Origin: Streptomyces albiflavescens
Lineage (GTDB): Bacteria; Actinomycetota; Actinomycetes; Streptomycetales; Streptomycetaceae
Length of the DNA stretch: 64,000 bases
Direction: 5' to 3'
NCBI RefSeq assembly: GCF_014645835.1
Contig: NZ_BMMM01000004.1
Location: 124,001-188,000 of the forward strand
Within the stretch, counting starts at the first letter, position 1. Each line of letters opens with the position of its first letter. A model generated the notes under the pieces. It had not been told where the DNA came from. It saw only the letters and a list, made by a program, of their open reading frames with translations, and made no database searches. The position numbers were made by a program, and so were the translations under genes. Shown here in pieces: positions 25,556 to 33,158 of the stretch.

Positions 25556-26962
25556 GTGCCCCGATCTTCCGTCGCCGTCCCCTTTGCCCTGGCGCTCGTC
25601 GTCGCCCTCACCGGGTGCAGTGGAGGCGGCGTGCACGGGAAGCCCGGTGCGTCCGGTGTCCGCGACCCGTACTTCCCGAAGATGGGCAACGGCGGCCATG
25701 ACGTCACCCACTACGGTCTGACGCTCTCCTACGACCCCAAGGCACGGCATCTCGTCGGCACGGCGGAGATCACGGCCAGGGCCACCCAGAACCTCAGCGC
25801 GTTCAACCTCGACCTCAAGGGGCTGGACGTCGACGGCGTCACCGTCGAGGGCAGGGTCGCCCGCTGGAACCGCGCCGGACAGGAGTTGACCGTGCGTCCG
25901 CACGACGACCTCGACCAGGGGGAGACGTTCCGTGCGACGGTCCGCTACTCGGGCGACCCCGAGACGATCACCGACCCCGACAGCTCGCAGGAGGGCTGGC
26001 TGCGCACGGCCGACGGCTCGCTCGCCCTCGGCGAACCCACCGGCTCGATGGCGTGGTTCCCCGGCAACCACCATCCCTCCGACAAGGCGTCGTACGACAT
26101 CAGGATCACGGTCCCGAAGGGCCTGCAGGCCGTTTCCAACGGTGAGTTGAAGAGCGAGACGACCAAGAACGGCCGGACGACCTTCGCCTGGCACACCGCC
26201 GAGCCGATGGCGAGCTATCTCGCCACGGTCGCGATCGGCACGTTCAGGATCACGCGCTCGACGATGAAGAACGGCCTGCCGGTGTACGTGGCCGTCGATC
26301 CGACGCAGGTCGAGGCGAGCAAGAAGGTGCTCGCGCGCATACCCGAGATCATGGAGTGGGAGGAGTACAACTTCGGTCCGTATCCCTTCTCCTCGACGGG
26401 CGCGATCGTCGGCCGCCCGGACGACGCGGACTACGCCCTGGAGACCCAGAACCGCCCCGCCTTCCCGGGTGCCCCCGGGACCGAGCTCCTTGTCCACGAA
26501 CTGGCCCACCAGTGGTACGGCGATTCCGTCACCCCCAAGACCTGGCGGGACATGTGGCTCAACGAGGGCTTCGCCACCTACGCGGCGTGGCTGTGGCAGG
26601 AGGACCACGGCGGCGACACGGCCGACGAGATCTTCCACTCCCTCTACAAGGGCGACTACTACGAGAGCAAGGAGGAGAACCAGGCCGTCTGGGCCTTCCC
26701 GCCCACCAAGCCCTCCGACGCCGCGCACATCTCCGACGGCCCCGTCTACGACCGTGGCGCGATGGTCCTCCACAAGATCCGCCAGACCGTCGGCGACGAC
26801 ACGTTCTACGACATCATCCAGGGCTGGGCCGCCACCCACCGCCACGGCAACGTGGACACCGACGACTTCACGGCGTACGTCGAGAAGAAGGCGCCGGACA
26901 AGGACTTCAGCGAGATCTGGAAGGACTGGCTGTACGGGGAGGGAAAGCCGGACCACCCGTGA
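25556..26962 (+). CDS. Secreted M1-family zinc aminopeptidase (lipoprotein-like)
   Basis: A 468-residue extracellular peptidase. The zinc site is HELAHQWYGD (HExxH at about residues 314-318) with the third ligand Glu at about 337 in LNEGFATY (HExxH-x18-E). The N-terminal domain carries YDPKARHLVGTAEI, and the GAMEN exopeptidase loop appears to be represented by TQNRPAF. The N terminus has a hydrophobic stretch and ALTGCSGG, a lipobox. It lacks the long C-terminal domains of classical aminopeptidase N, as do many secreted actinobacterial members. I choose the GTG at 25556 because AGGA stands 8 nt before it; that AGGA begins inside the flanking TA of the mobile element. Confidence 0.88.
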   Translation: MPRSSVAVPFALALVVALTGCSGGGVHGKPGASGVRDPYFPKMGNGGHDVTHYGLTLSYDPKARHLVGTAEITARATQNLSAFNLDLKGLDVDGVTVEGRVARWNRAGQELTVRPHDDLDQGETFRATVRYSGDPETITDPDSSQEGWLRTADGSLALGEPTGSMAWFPGNHHPSDKASYDIRITVPKGLQAVSNGELKSETTKNGRTTFAWHTAEPMASYLATVAIGTFRITRSTMKNGLPVYVAVDPTQVEASKKVLARIPEIMEWEEYNFGPYPFSSTGAIVGRPDDADYALETQNRPAFPGAPGTELLVHELAHQWYGDSVTPKTWRDMWLNEGFATYAAWLWQEDHGGDTADEIFHSLYKGDYYESKEENQAVWAFPPTKPSDAAHISDGPVYDRGAMVLHKIRQTVGDDTFYDIIQGWAATHRHGNVDTDDFTAYVEKKAPDKDFSEIWKDWLYGEGKPDHP

Positions 26963-26996
26963 GGGGCGGGGTGGCCCGACTGCCGGTCTCCGGCCT

Positions 26997-28631
26997 CTAG
27001 TTCACGTTCACCGCGGTCCAGGCGGAAGCGACCGCCTGATACTCGGCACTGCTCGCGCCGTACAGGTCGCTCGCCGCCTTGAGGGTGGCGACGCGTGCGG
27101 CGGCGTAGTCCGTCGAGGACGTGAAGTACGTGGTCAGGGCCTTGTACCAGATCTGGTAGGCCTTGTCGCGGCCGATGCCGGTGACCGTCGAGCCGTTGTA
27201 GGTGGGCGAGTTGTAGCTGACGCCGTTGATGGTCTTCGCGCCGCTGCCTTCGCTCAGCAGGTAGAAGAAGTGGTTGGCGACGCCCGAGGAGTAGTGCACG
27301 TCGAGGCGGCCGACGGTGCGCGACCAGTAGTCGGCGGAGCCGCCGTCCTTGCTGGGCTTGTCCATGTAGCGCAGCGGGGTGCCGTCGCCGTTGATGTCGA
27401 TCTTCTCGCCTATGAGGTAGTCGCCGACGTCGGAGGAGTTGTTCGCGAAGAACTCGACCGAGGTGCCGAAGATGTCGGACGTCGCCTCGTTGAGACCCCC
27501 GGACTCGCGGGTGTACTTCAGTCCGGCCGTGGCGGCGGTCAGGCCGTGGCTCATCTCGTGCCCGGCCACGTCGAGCGAGGTGAGCGGGTGGGTGTTGCCG
27601 ATGCCGTCGCCGTACGTCATGCAGAAGCAGCTGTCGGACCAGAAGGCGTTGACGTACGCGGTGCCGTAGTGGACGCGGGAGTAGGCGGCCTTGCCGTCGC
27701 CGGCGATGCCGTTGCGGTTGAACGCGGACTTGTAGAAGTCCCAGGTCACGGCGGCGCCGTAGGCGGCGTCGACGGCCGCGGTCTGCCGGTTGGCGGGTGT
27801 GCCGTCGCCCCAGCTGTCGTCCGCGTCGTGGAAGAGAGTGCCGGTGCCGGACGTACCGCCGTTCAGGTCGTACGTCTTGTGGCCGCCGCGACCGCCGTCG
27901 ATCAGGTCGTAGCCGCCGGAGGAGGAGGCGGTGGTGCCGAGGGCCACGGTGCCGCTGTACTCACTGGCGCCCGTGCCGGTGTCGATCGCCTCGTAGTCGT
28001 ACAGCTTCTTGCCGGTGGCGGCGTCGGTGATGACGTGCAGTTCGCTCGGGGTGCCGTCGTGCTGGAGACCCTTGACGACGGACTCGTACGCGAGGACGGG
28101 CTTGGCGGGGACGGCCCAGACCACCTTGCGGGTGGTGGTGGACGTGGTCTTCGCGGAGCCGGCTGCGCTGAGCGCGGACTTCTTCGCGGCGGATGTGGGT
28201 ACGGCGGCCTCGGTGGACGCGACGGATATCCGTGCGGCGGTCGCCTTGTCGACGCCCTTGAGCGCCCCGTTCTTCGCCACGTGAGTGACCAGGTCGCCGC
28301 CGAGGACGGGCAGCCCGGCGTAGGTCCGCTCGTAGCGGGTGTGGACCGTGCCGTTCGCGTCCTTGACGACATCCCGGACGACGAGTTTCTCCTGGGCGCC
28401 GAGCCCGAGCTTGTCCGCCGTCGCACCGGCGTGGGACTGGGCCGACGTGAGGGCGGCGTTGCGGGCGGAGGCGCTCAAGGGGAGGGCTGTTGCCCCACCG
28501 CTCTGGTCCGGGGCGGCGGTGGCCGACCCGTTCTGCACGGCGAGTACGACCATCGCGGCGGATGCGGCGAGGGCGGTGACGCGGAGCGCGGTCTTGCGCG
28601 GGGTGTGCGCGGCGCGGGACTGCAGTCTCAC
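26997..28631 (-). CDS. Secreted M4-family (thermolysin-like) neutral metalloprotease
   Basis: A 544-residue preproprotease. A Tat/Sec-type leader (RLQSRAAHTPRKTALRV, then a hydrophobic core to GSATAA) is followed by an FTP/PepSY propeptide (about 40-210). The catalytic domain has SLDVAGHEMSHGLTAATAGL (HExxH) and the third zinc ligand in GGLNEATSDIFG (HExxH-x19-E), plus the active-site GVANHFFYLLSEG. It degrades extracellular protein. The start is the GTG at 28631, which has AAGGAG six nt upstream; upstream in-frame codons are implausible. It converges with the M1 peptidase with only 34 bp between, so this is a pair of secreted proteases. Confidence 0.92.
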   Translation of the reverse strand: MRLQSRAAHTPRKTALRVTALAASAAMVVLAVQNGSATAAPDQSGGATALPLSASARNAALTSAQSHAGATADKLGLGAQEKLVVRDVVKDANGTVHTRYERTYAGLPVLGGDLVTHVAKNGALKGVDKATAARISVASTEAAVPTSAAKKSALSAAGSAKTTSTTTRKVVWAVPAKPVLAYESVVKGLQHDGTPSELHVITDAATGKKLYDYEAIDTGTGASEYSGTVALGTTASSSGGYDLIDGGRGGHKTYDLNGGTSGTGTLFHDADDSWGDGTPANRQTAAVDAAYGAAVTWDFYKSAFNRNGIAGDGKAAYSRVHYGTAYVNAFWSDSCFCMTYGDGIGNTHPLTSLDVAGHEMSHGLTAATAGLKYTRESGGLNEATSDIFGTSVEFFANNSSDVGDYLIGEKIDINGDGTPLRYMDKPSKDGGSADYWSRTVGRLDVHYSSGVANHFFYLLSEGSGAKTINGVSYNSPTYNGSTVTGIGRDKAYQIWYKALTTYFTSSTDYAAARVATLKAASDLYGASSAEYQAVASAWTAVNVN

Positions 28632-28804
28632 TCGAACTCCTTCAGACAGGCCACAGTTGAGCCACAGTGGGCTCACAGCCGTGGGGTGTGAGGATGAAGC
28701 CTGAGGGGAAGTGCGAGGAGAGGGTGACACTCGGCACCGTGTGTTTGACAGAGTGCCGTCAAGTCTTTACTCGTTCGTGTCCTGAAACCGTACGGTCGAA
28801 TCCG

Positions 28805-29485
28805 CTATGCGGACGTCCCGGCGGCGCCCAATCCGGCCAGTAGCAACGGCAGTTGGGGCGGCCAGAGGGCGTCCGTCGTGTCGGCCAGCTCCTGCGGGGT
28901 CCACCAGCGCCAGTGCAGAATGAGGAAGACAGCGCCGTCGGGGTCGAGCACGGCGACGCGCGCCGCCCGCCGCGGGGTACGCAGCGCCTTGCGCAACACC
29001 GCGCAGGGTCGGCCGAGTCGGCGGTCCTTGCGGTGGTCGACGACCTCGTATCCGAGGGTCGTCCAGAAGGCGAGGCCCCGGGGATTGTTGTCGAGTACGG
29101 CGAGCCGTACGGCGTCCCGCCCCGCGCCCCGGAACCGCCTCTCGACGCTCGCCGCCAGCTCCCGGCCGTATCCCTTGCGCTGTTCGCCCGCGTCCACCAG
29201 GAGCAATCCGATCCACGGGTCGGGATCATCCGGGTCGGGATGCCGCGCGAGGGTGATCACGATCCCGACGAGCCGCCCCTCGCTTCGTGCGAGCAGCACG
29301 TCCACGTCCGGGTTCGCCAACTCCTCGGCGAGCGCGGCCGCGACCTGCTCCGGACGGATGTCGTCGGGGTCCGGGAAGTCCCCGCTCAGGGCGTGGAAGT
29401 CGCGGAGGGAGGCGTGGAGCGCGGTGAGTTCGGCGAGGAGGGGTGCCGGGATGCCGTGGCCGGCGGTGAGGGCTTCGAGGATCAC
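28805..29485 (-). CDS. GNAT acetyltransferase fused to a Nudix-like remnant lacking the Nudix box
   Basis: A 226-residue protein. Residues about 1-165 form a GNAT domain: WIGLLLVDAGEQRKGYGREL is the acetyl-CoA motif A with Q/R-x-x-G-x-G, followed by LAVLDNNPRGLAFWTTLGY. The tail (about 168-226) reads RRAARVAVLDPDGAVFLI directly followed by HWRWWTPQELADTTDALWPP. These resemble the first strand and the last strand/helix of Streptomyces Nudix hydrolases, but the GX5EX7REUXEEXGU catalytic box between them is absent. I infer a fusion with an internally deleted Nudix domain. GNAT activity is plausible; Nudix activity is not. The substrate is unknown. Confidence 0.75.
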   Translation of the reverse strand: MILEALTAGHGIPAPLLAELTALHASLRDFHALSGDFPDPDDIRPEQVAAALAEELANPDVDVLLARSEGRLVGIVITLARHPDPDDPDPWIGLLLVDAGEQRKGYGRELAASVERRFRGAGRDAVRLAVLDNNPRGLAFWTTLGYEVVDHRKDRRLGRPCAVLRKALRTPRRAARVAVLDPDGAVFLILHWRWWTPQELADTTDALWPPQLPLLLAGLGAAGTSA

Positions 29486-29579
29486 GCCGGGCAGGCTAGC
29501 CCGCTCGCGAGCCCGAACCGGATGGTCGGCAGACAGGCCGGACCTGATGCGGCGGTACGGCCAAGTGCACCGCGGCCCT

Positions 29580-29650
29580 AGGTCCTGTCGTCACATTCCC
29601 GTCGTCCGCCCGGAGGGCGGGGCAGACGGGAATTTGACGACAGGACCTAG
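29580..29650. mobile_element. TA-flanked MITE-like element, family A, copy 2 (67-bp deletion form)
   Basis: The element proper is 29582-29648, flanked by TA. The ends match copy 1 in the opposite orientation (GGTCCTGTCGTCACATTCCC at the left, its inverted partner at the right). The middle is missing: sequence runs from GGAGGGCG straight to GGGGCAGACGGG, consistent with deletion between short GCGGG repeats present in the full-length form. It lies between the GNAT gene and terD. Confidence 0.85.
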
Positions 29651-29739
29651 CGCCACGTGCGCACACGGCACGTCCGCCCGGCCGGGAGAGCTTCTCCGGA
29701 CGGGCGGACGTCAGGTGTGCGGCGTGCCGCGGGTGAACG

Positions 29740-30315
29740 TCAGACGTTCACGCCGAAGTCCTGGGCGATGCCCACCAGGCCCGAGGCGTAGCCCTGGCCG
29801 ACCGCGCGGAACTTCCACTCGGCGCCGTTGCGGTAGAGCTCGCCGAAGACCATGGCCGTCTCCGTGGCCGCGTCCTCGGAGAGGTCGTAGCGGGCGATCT
29901 CGGCGCCGCCGGCCTGGTTGATGATGCGGATGTAGGCGTTGCGGACCTGGCCGAAGTTCTGCGAGCGGGTCTCGGCGTCGTAGATGGAGACCGGGAAGAC
30001 GATCTTGTCGACGTCGGCCGGGAGGCCCGCCAGGTTGACGTTGATCGCCTCGTCGTCGCCCGCGCCCTCGCCCGTGCGGTTGTCACCGGTGTGGACGATG
30101 GTCTGGTCCGGGGTCTGCTTGTTGTTGAAGAAGACGAAGTGGGCGTCCGAGTAGACCTTGCCCTGGGTGTTGACCGCGATGGCCGAGGCGTCGAGGTCGA
30201 AGTCGGTGCCCGTGGTGGTGCGGACATCCCAGCCGAGGCCCACGGTGACGGCCGTCAGGCCCGGAGCCTCCTTGGTGAGCGAGACGTTGCCACCCTTGGA
30301 CAGGCTTACAGCCAT
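29740..30315 (-). CDS. TerD-family (tellurium resistance/calcium-binding stress) protein
   Basis: A 191-residue TerD-domain protein of standard length, starting [20 protein letters not shown]. It has the conserved [18 protein letters not shown] (calcium-coordinating acidic residues), [15 protein letters not shown] (the second calcium cluster) and a closing [13 protein letters not shown]. Streptomyces carry many TerD paralogues, implicated in calcium-dependent stress and developmental responses rather than only tellurite resistance. No terB, terC or terE genes are adjacent, so this is a solitary paralogue. The nearest rightward gene diverges from it, and tandem CTCGT/ACGAG repeats lie between. 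Confidence 0.92.
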   Translation of the reverse strand: MAVSLSKGGNVSLTKEAPGLTAVTVGLGWDVRTTTGTDFDLDASAIAVNTQGKVYSDAHFVFFNNKQTPDQTIVHTGDNRTGEGAGDDEAINVNLAGLPADVDKIVFPVSIYDAETRSQNFGQVRNAYIRIINQAGGAEIARYDLSEDAATETAMVFGELYRNGAEWKFRAVGQGYASGLVGIAQDFGVNV

Positions 30316-30480
30316 TGGGAGTCCTTCCCTCGTTGCGTACGGGCTTCGTACTGGGGACGAAGCTACCGGTACCCGTATGAACGCCGAGAGGGGTACCCGA
30401 GGTTCCAGGTCTCTTTACTTTCTTTACCGAGGTGAGAACCGAAGGGGAGAGCGATTCCGGGACCGGACCAAGGGCGGGAC

Positions 30481-30527
30481 TCTCGTACGGTCCTGAACGA
30501 GAATCTCGTACGGCCCTGAAAACGAGG
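30481..30527. promoter_or_regulatory. Tandem inverted-repeat motif between terD and arfB
   Basis: Two near-identical units about 23 bp apart begin TCTCGTACGG at 30481 and 30504 and end in ACGAG, so each is a CTCGT-N10/12-ACGAG inverted repeat. Their place in the divergent promoter region suggests a two-site operator. The regulator is unknown. Confidence 0.4.
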
Positions 30528-30562
30528 TGACGTGGGCCCGTCACGCACGCGACCATGGATCC

Positions 30563-30991
30563 ATGTCCGGTCCTTACGTCATCCGCGGCTCCGTCTCCCT
30601 TCCCGAGGCCGAGCTCATGTGGCGTTTCTCGCGGTCCAGCGGGCCCGGCGGACAGCACGTCAACACCAGCGACTCGCAGGTCGAGCTGCGGTTCGACCTG
30701 GCGAAGACCGAGGCGCTGCCGCCCGTGTGGAAGGAGCGCGCCCTCGCCGGGCTCGCGGGGCGCCTCGTCGACGGCGTCATCAGCGTCAAGGCCTCGGAGC
30801 ACCGCTCCCAGTGGCGCAACCGCGAGACCGCGGCCGTACGACTCGCCTCCCTGCTCGCCGAGGCCACCGCCCCGCCGCCCAAGCCCCGCCGGCCCACCCG
30901 TATCCCGCGCGGGATCAACGAACGCCGACTGCGCGAGAAGAAGCAGCGCTCCGACACCAAGCGCGGCCGCTCCGGGCGCGACTGGGGCTAG
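30563..30991 (+). CDS. arfB: ArfB-like peptidyl-tRNA hydrolase (ribosome rescue factor)
   Basis: A 142-residue class-I release-factor-like protein. FSRSSGPGGQHVNTSDSQ contains the catalytic GGQ that hydrolyses peptidyl-tRNA in the ribosome, at about residues 25-27. The C-terminal tail from about 105 is highly basic (PRRPTRIPRGINERRLREKK), the part that enters the empty mRNA channel of stalled ribosomes. Length and layout match ArfB/YaeJ. The ATG at 30563 is preferred; a codon at 30527 would add 12 unlike residues. The stop codon TAG (30989-30991) is made from the TA and first G of an adjacent mobile element. Confidence 0.9.
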   Translation: MSGPYVIRGSVSLPEAELMWRFSRSSGPGGQHVNTSDSQVELRFDLAKTEALPPVWKERALAGLAGRLVDGVISVKASEHRSQWRNRETAAVRLASLLAEATAPPPKPRRPTRIPRGINERRLREKKQRSDTKRGRSGRDWG

Positions 30992-31176
30992 GGGGTTTCT
31001 GATGGATCCGCCCGGCACGCACTCTCGCCGCACCGGACAAAAGCCCTAGTAGCTCCTCCCCCACGCTCGGCTTCGCTCGCGCGGGGGGACCCCCATCGAG
31101 GACTTCCGCCCGGCACGCCGCGAGCACGCACCGAACGCCGCTCCTTCTTCCACGGAGATCCATCAGAAACCCCCTA
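30989..31176. mobile_element. TA-flanked MITE-like element, family B (184 bp)
   Basis: The element proper is 30991-31174, flanked by TA. The ends are GGGGGTTTCTGATGGATC and its exact inverted partner GATCCATCAGAAACCCCC. The interior contains two blocks nearly identical to family A: a 22-bp block at 31015-31036 (25407-25428 in copy 1) and CCCGGCACGCCG-GAGCACGCACC at 31109-31132. Only the termini and centre differ. The centre holds a CTCCCCCACGCTCGGCTTCG hairpin of a type common in Streptomyces. There is no coding capacity. Confidence 0.8.
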
Positions 31177-31181
31177 GGGCC

Positions 31182-31208
31182 TGTCACATCCCTTCCACGC
31201 GATCCGTC
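31182..31208 (+). promoter_or_regulatory. ECF41-type sigma-factor promoter (autoregulatory)
   Basis: TGTCACA (31182-31188), a spacer of exactly 16 bp, then CGTC (31205-31208) match the reported ECF41 promoter consensus TGTCACA-N16-CGTC perfectly. It lies about 35 bp before the sigma gene. The left motif starts 8 bp after the end of the family B mobile element. Confidence 0.85.
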
Positions 31209-31251
31209 ACACCACTGACGGGACGGACCGCGACGAGGAGATGTGACCGAC

Positions 31252-32181
31252 ATGAGCGACAGCGAATTCCCGGGTGCGCCGGGTACACCGGGTGCGCCCG
31301 GCAGGAGTGAGGCCGAATTCCTCGCCGAGCGGTTCGAGTCGCACCGGAGTCATCTGCGCGCCGTCGCCTATCGCATGCTCGGATCGCTCACCGAGGCCGA
31401 TGACGCCGTGCAGGAGGCCTGGCTCAAGCTCAGCCGGACCGATGCGAGCAGGGTCGACAACCTCGGCGGCTGGCTGACGACCGTCGTGGGGCGGGTCTGC
31501 CTGGACATGCTGCGTTCGCGCAGGACGCGCGGGGAGGAGCCCCTGGCGGAGCCCGGCGACGTCGTCGTGCGGATGCCGGATCCCGTCATCGGTCCCGCCG
31601 ACGGCATCGACCCCGAGCAGCAGGCGCTGCTCGCCGACTCGGTGGGCCTCGCCCTGCTCGTCGTACTGGAGACATTGACGCCCGCCGAGCGGCTCGCCTT
31701 CGTGCTGCACGACCTGTTCGCCGTGCCGTTCGAGGAGATCGCGCCCATCGTGGGCCGTACGCCGGCGGCGTCCCGTCAGCTCGCCAGCCGGGCCCGGCGC
31801 CGGGTCCAGGGCGGGGCGCCCGCGCCGGATCCCGACCTCGCCCAGCAGCGGGAGGTCGTCGACGCGTTCCTGGCCGCTGCGCGCGAGGGCGACTTCGACG
31901 CGCTCGTGGCGGTGCTGGATCCGGATGTGGTGGCGCGCTCGGAAGGCGGCGTGACGGCCGGGGCGATCGCCGTGGCCTCGGGCGCGAGCCGCTTCGCCCA
32001 CCTCGCCCGTGTCGCACGGCCCGCCCTTGTCAACGGCGCCGCGGGTTTCGTGGTGGTCGCCGAGGGCCGCCCTGTCGGTGTCCTCGCCTTCACGGTCGTA
32101 CACGGCAGGATCGCCGTGATCGACATCCTCAACGACCCGGAGCGGCTGGCCGGGCTGGATCTGACGCTCCTGGAGGGCTAG
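31252..32181 (+). CDS. ECF41-group RNA polymerase sigma factor (SigJ-like) with C-terminal SnoaL-like domain
   Basis: A 309-residue ECF sigma factor. Region 2 is FESHRSHLRAVAYRMLGSLT and EADDAVQEAWLKLSR (about residues 25-70), and region 4 is TLTPAERLAFVLHDLFAVPF and EEIAPIVGRTPAASRQLAS (about 140-185). The C-terminal 110 residues form a SnoaL-like fold with VVAEGRPVGVLAF and DILNDPERL, an equivalent of the NPDKL motif that tunes ECF41 activity in place of an anti-sigma factor. Consistent with that, no anti-sigma gene follows. An exact ECF41 promoter precedes it. AGGAG lies 11 nt before the ATG at 31252; GTG at 31243 is an alternative. The TAG stop abuts a mobile-element end. Confidence 0.9.
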   Translation: MSDSEFPGAPGTPGAPGRSEAEFLAERFESHRSHLRAVAYRMLGSLTEADDAVQEAWLKLSRTDASRVDNLGGWLTTVVGRVCLDMLRSRRTRGEEPLAEPGDVVVRMPDPVIGPADGIDPEQQALLADSVGLALLVVLETLTPAERLAFVLHDLFAVPFEEIAPIVGRTPAASRQLASRARRRVQGGAPAPDPDLAQQREVVDAFLAAAREGDFDALVAVLDPDVVARSEGGVTAGAIAVASGASRFAHLARVARPALVNGAAGFVVVAEGRPVGVLAFTVVHGRIAVIDILNDPERLAGLDLTLLEG

Positions 32182-32202
32182 GGGGTTTCTGATGGATCTC
32201 CG
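32179..32202. mobile_element. Family B element end fragment at the sigma-gene stop
   Basis: Starting at the TA of the TAG stop, GGGGGTTTCTGATGGATC and then TCCG match the right end of the family B element (inverted orientation). After about 22 bp the match stops, and no partner end is found before the next gene, so this is a solo end or a heavily truncated copy. Confidence 0.65.
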
Positions 32203-32227
32203 CGGCGTCGCGACATACTAGGAGCCG

Positions 32228-32791
32228 CTACCCCAACTGCCGGTAGCGGCCCTTGAAGTACGTCAGTGGTCCGCCGTCCGCGCTCGGCACGTGGGCCGTC
32301 AGCACGCGGCCGATGACGAGCGTGTGGTCGCCGGCGGCCATCCGCTGCTCCGTGCGGCACTCCAGGGTCGCCAGGGCGCCGCCCACCAGGGGCGCCCCGG
32401 CGATCTCGCCGCGGACGTACGGGATGTCCTCGAAGAGCAGCCGGTCGCTGATGCGGCCCTTCATGGCGAAGCGGCCGGCGATGTGACGCTGGCTCTCGGA
32501 GAGCACGGAGACGGCCCACAGGGGCTGTTCGGCGAGCAGGTCGTCCATGCGGGAGCCCTCGCGCAGGCTGACCAGGACGAGGGGCGGGTCCAGGGAGACG
32601 GACATGAACGCCGTCGCGGTCATGCCGACGTCGTCGCCGCCCGGGCCCTCCGGGTCCAGCGCGGGCTCGTGCGCGGTCACCAGGACCACACCCGCGGCCA
32701 GCCGGGTCATGGCGGCGCGGAACTCGTCATTGCTCACCCCCTCAGCATGCACGGACGCGGAGGGTGGAGCGGCAGGGGAAGTCTTCAGCAC
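32228..32791 (-). CDS. Flavin reductase-like (FMN-binding split barrel) protein
   Basis: A 187-residue flavoprotein. EFRAAMTRLAAGVVLVTA opens the domain, TATAFMSVSLDPPLVLVSL contains the FMN phosphate-binding strand typical of HpaC/ActVB reductases, and FAVSVL-like WAVSVLSESQRHIAGRFA and LEC-containing ATLECRTEQR with VIGRV follow. The family supplies reduced FMN/FAD to two-component monooxygenases using NAD(P)H. No monooxygenase is adjacent, so the partner is elsewhere or unknown. The start at 32791 lacks a clear ribosome site; a GTG at 32737 inside GAGGGGGTGAGC would remove 18 N-terminal residues. Confidence 0.85.
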   Translation of the reverse strand: MLKTSPAAPPSASVHAEGVSNDEFRAAMTRLAAGVVLVTAHEPALDPEGPGGDDVGMTATAFMSVSLDPPLVLVSLREGSRMDDLLAEQPLWAVSVLSESQRHIAGRFAMKGRISDRLLFEDIPYVRGEIAGAPLVGGALATLECRTEQRMAAGDHTLVIGRVLTAHVPSADGGPLTYFKGRYRQLG

Positions 32792-32961
32792 GCCAAGACG
32801 CTAGTGTCCGCCCTCGGGTCGGCACATCGGACCTCGGCCCGAACCTGGTCCTAGGACCATGGACGGACACAATCAGTCACGGTCCCTGCACAGCTCCCCA
32901 CCATGTGTTCAGTAATCGCATGGGGAAAATACAGAAACCCCACTCAATTGTTCACGTTCAC

Positions 32962-32979
32962 CTGTGACTTGAGTCACAG
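32962..32979. promoter_or_regulatory. Perfect 18-bp palindrome, candidate BldD-type site upstream of cdgB
   Basis: CTGTGACTTGAGTCACAG is a perfect palindrome in the 367-bp region between the flavin reductase and cdgB. It contains GTGA-N6-TCAC, close to the BldD box description AGTGA-N-TCACC, although the half-site spacing is one base shorter than in the TNAC-N5-GTNA form. BldD control of cdgB is established in S. coelicolor, so this is a plausible site. The rest of the region holds three GAAGAGCA direct repeats (33073-33105) and no gene. Confidence 0.5.
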
Positions 32980-33158
32980 GGGCCATAAATTGTTGACCCT
33001 GTGTACCGAGTGGGCAGCGCGCTGTGATTCAGTGGCGGAGACGCCAAGCACGAAGCTACCAAGCAGTACGCGGAAGAGCATCGAAGAGCACACACCGAAG
33101 AGCACCTAGTACGCCGAGAGAACCCTGGAGTTGCTGCGAGGTCTCGAGGGGAGGGTGA

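Noticed and set aside
24782..26956. One continuous minus-strand frame joining the hypothetical gene with sequence opposite the M1 peptidase
   Set aside because: Only the first part (24782-25282) has protein-like composition. The rest is antisense to a peptidase with an intact zinc site and crosses a mobile element.
31175..31198. TAGGGCCTGTCACATCCC as a family A element end nested beside family B
   Set aside because: The resemblance to GGTCCTGTCGTCACATTCCC lacks the central GTC, and the bases are fully explained by the ECF41 -35 motif.
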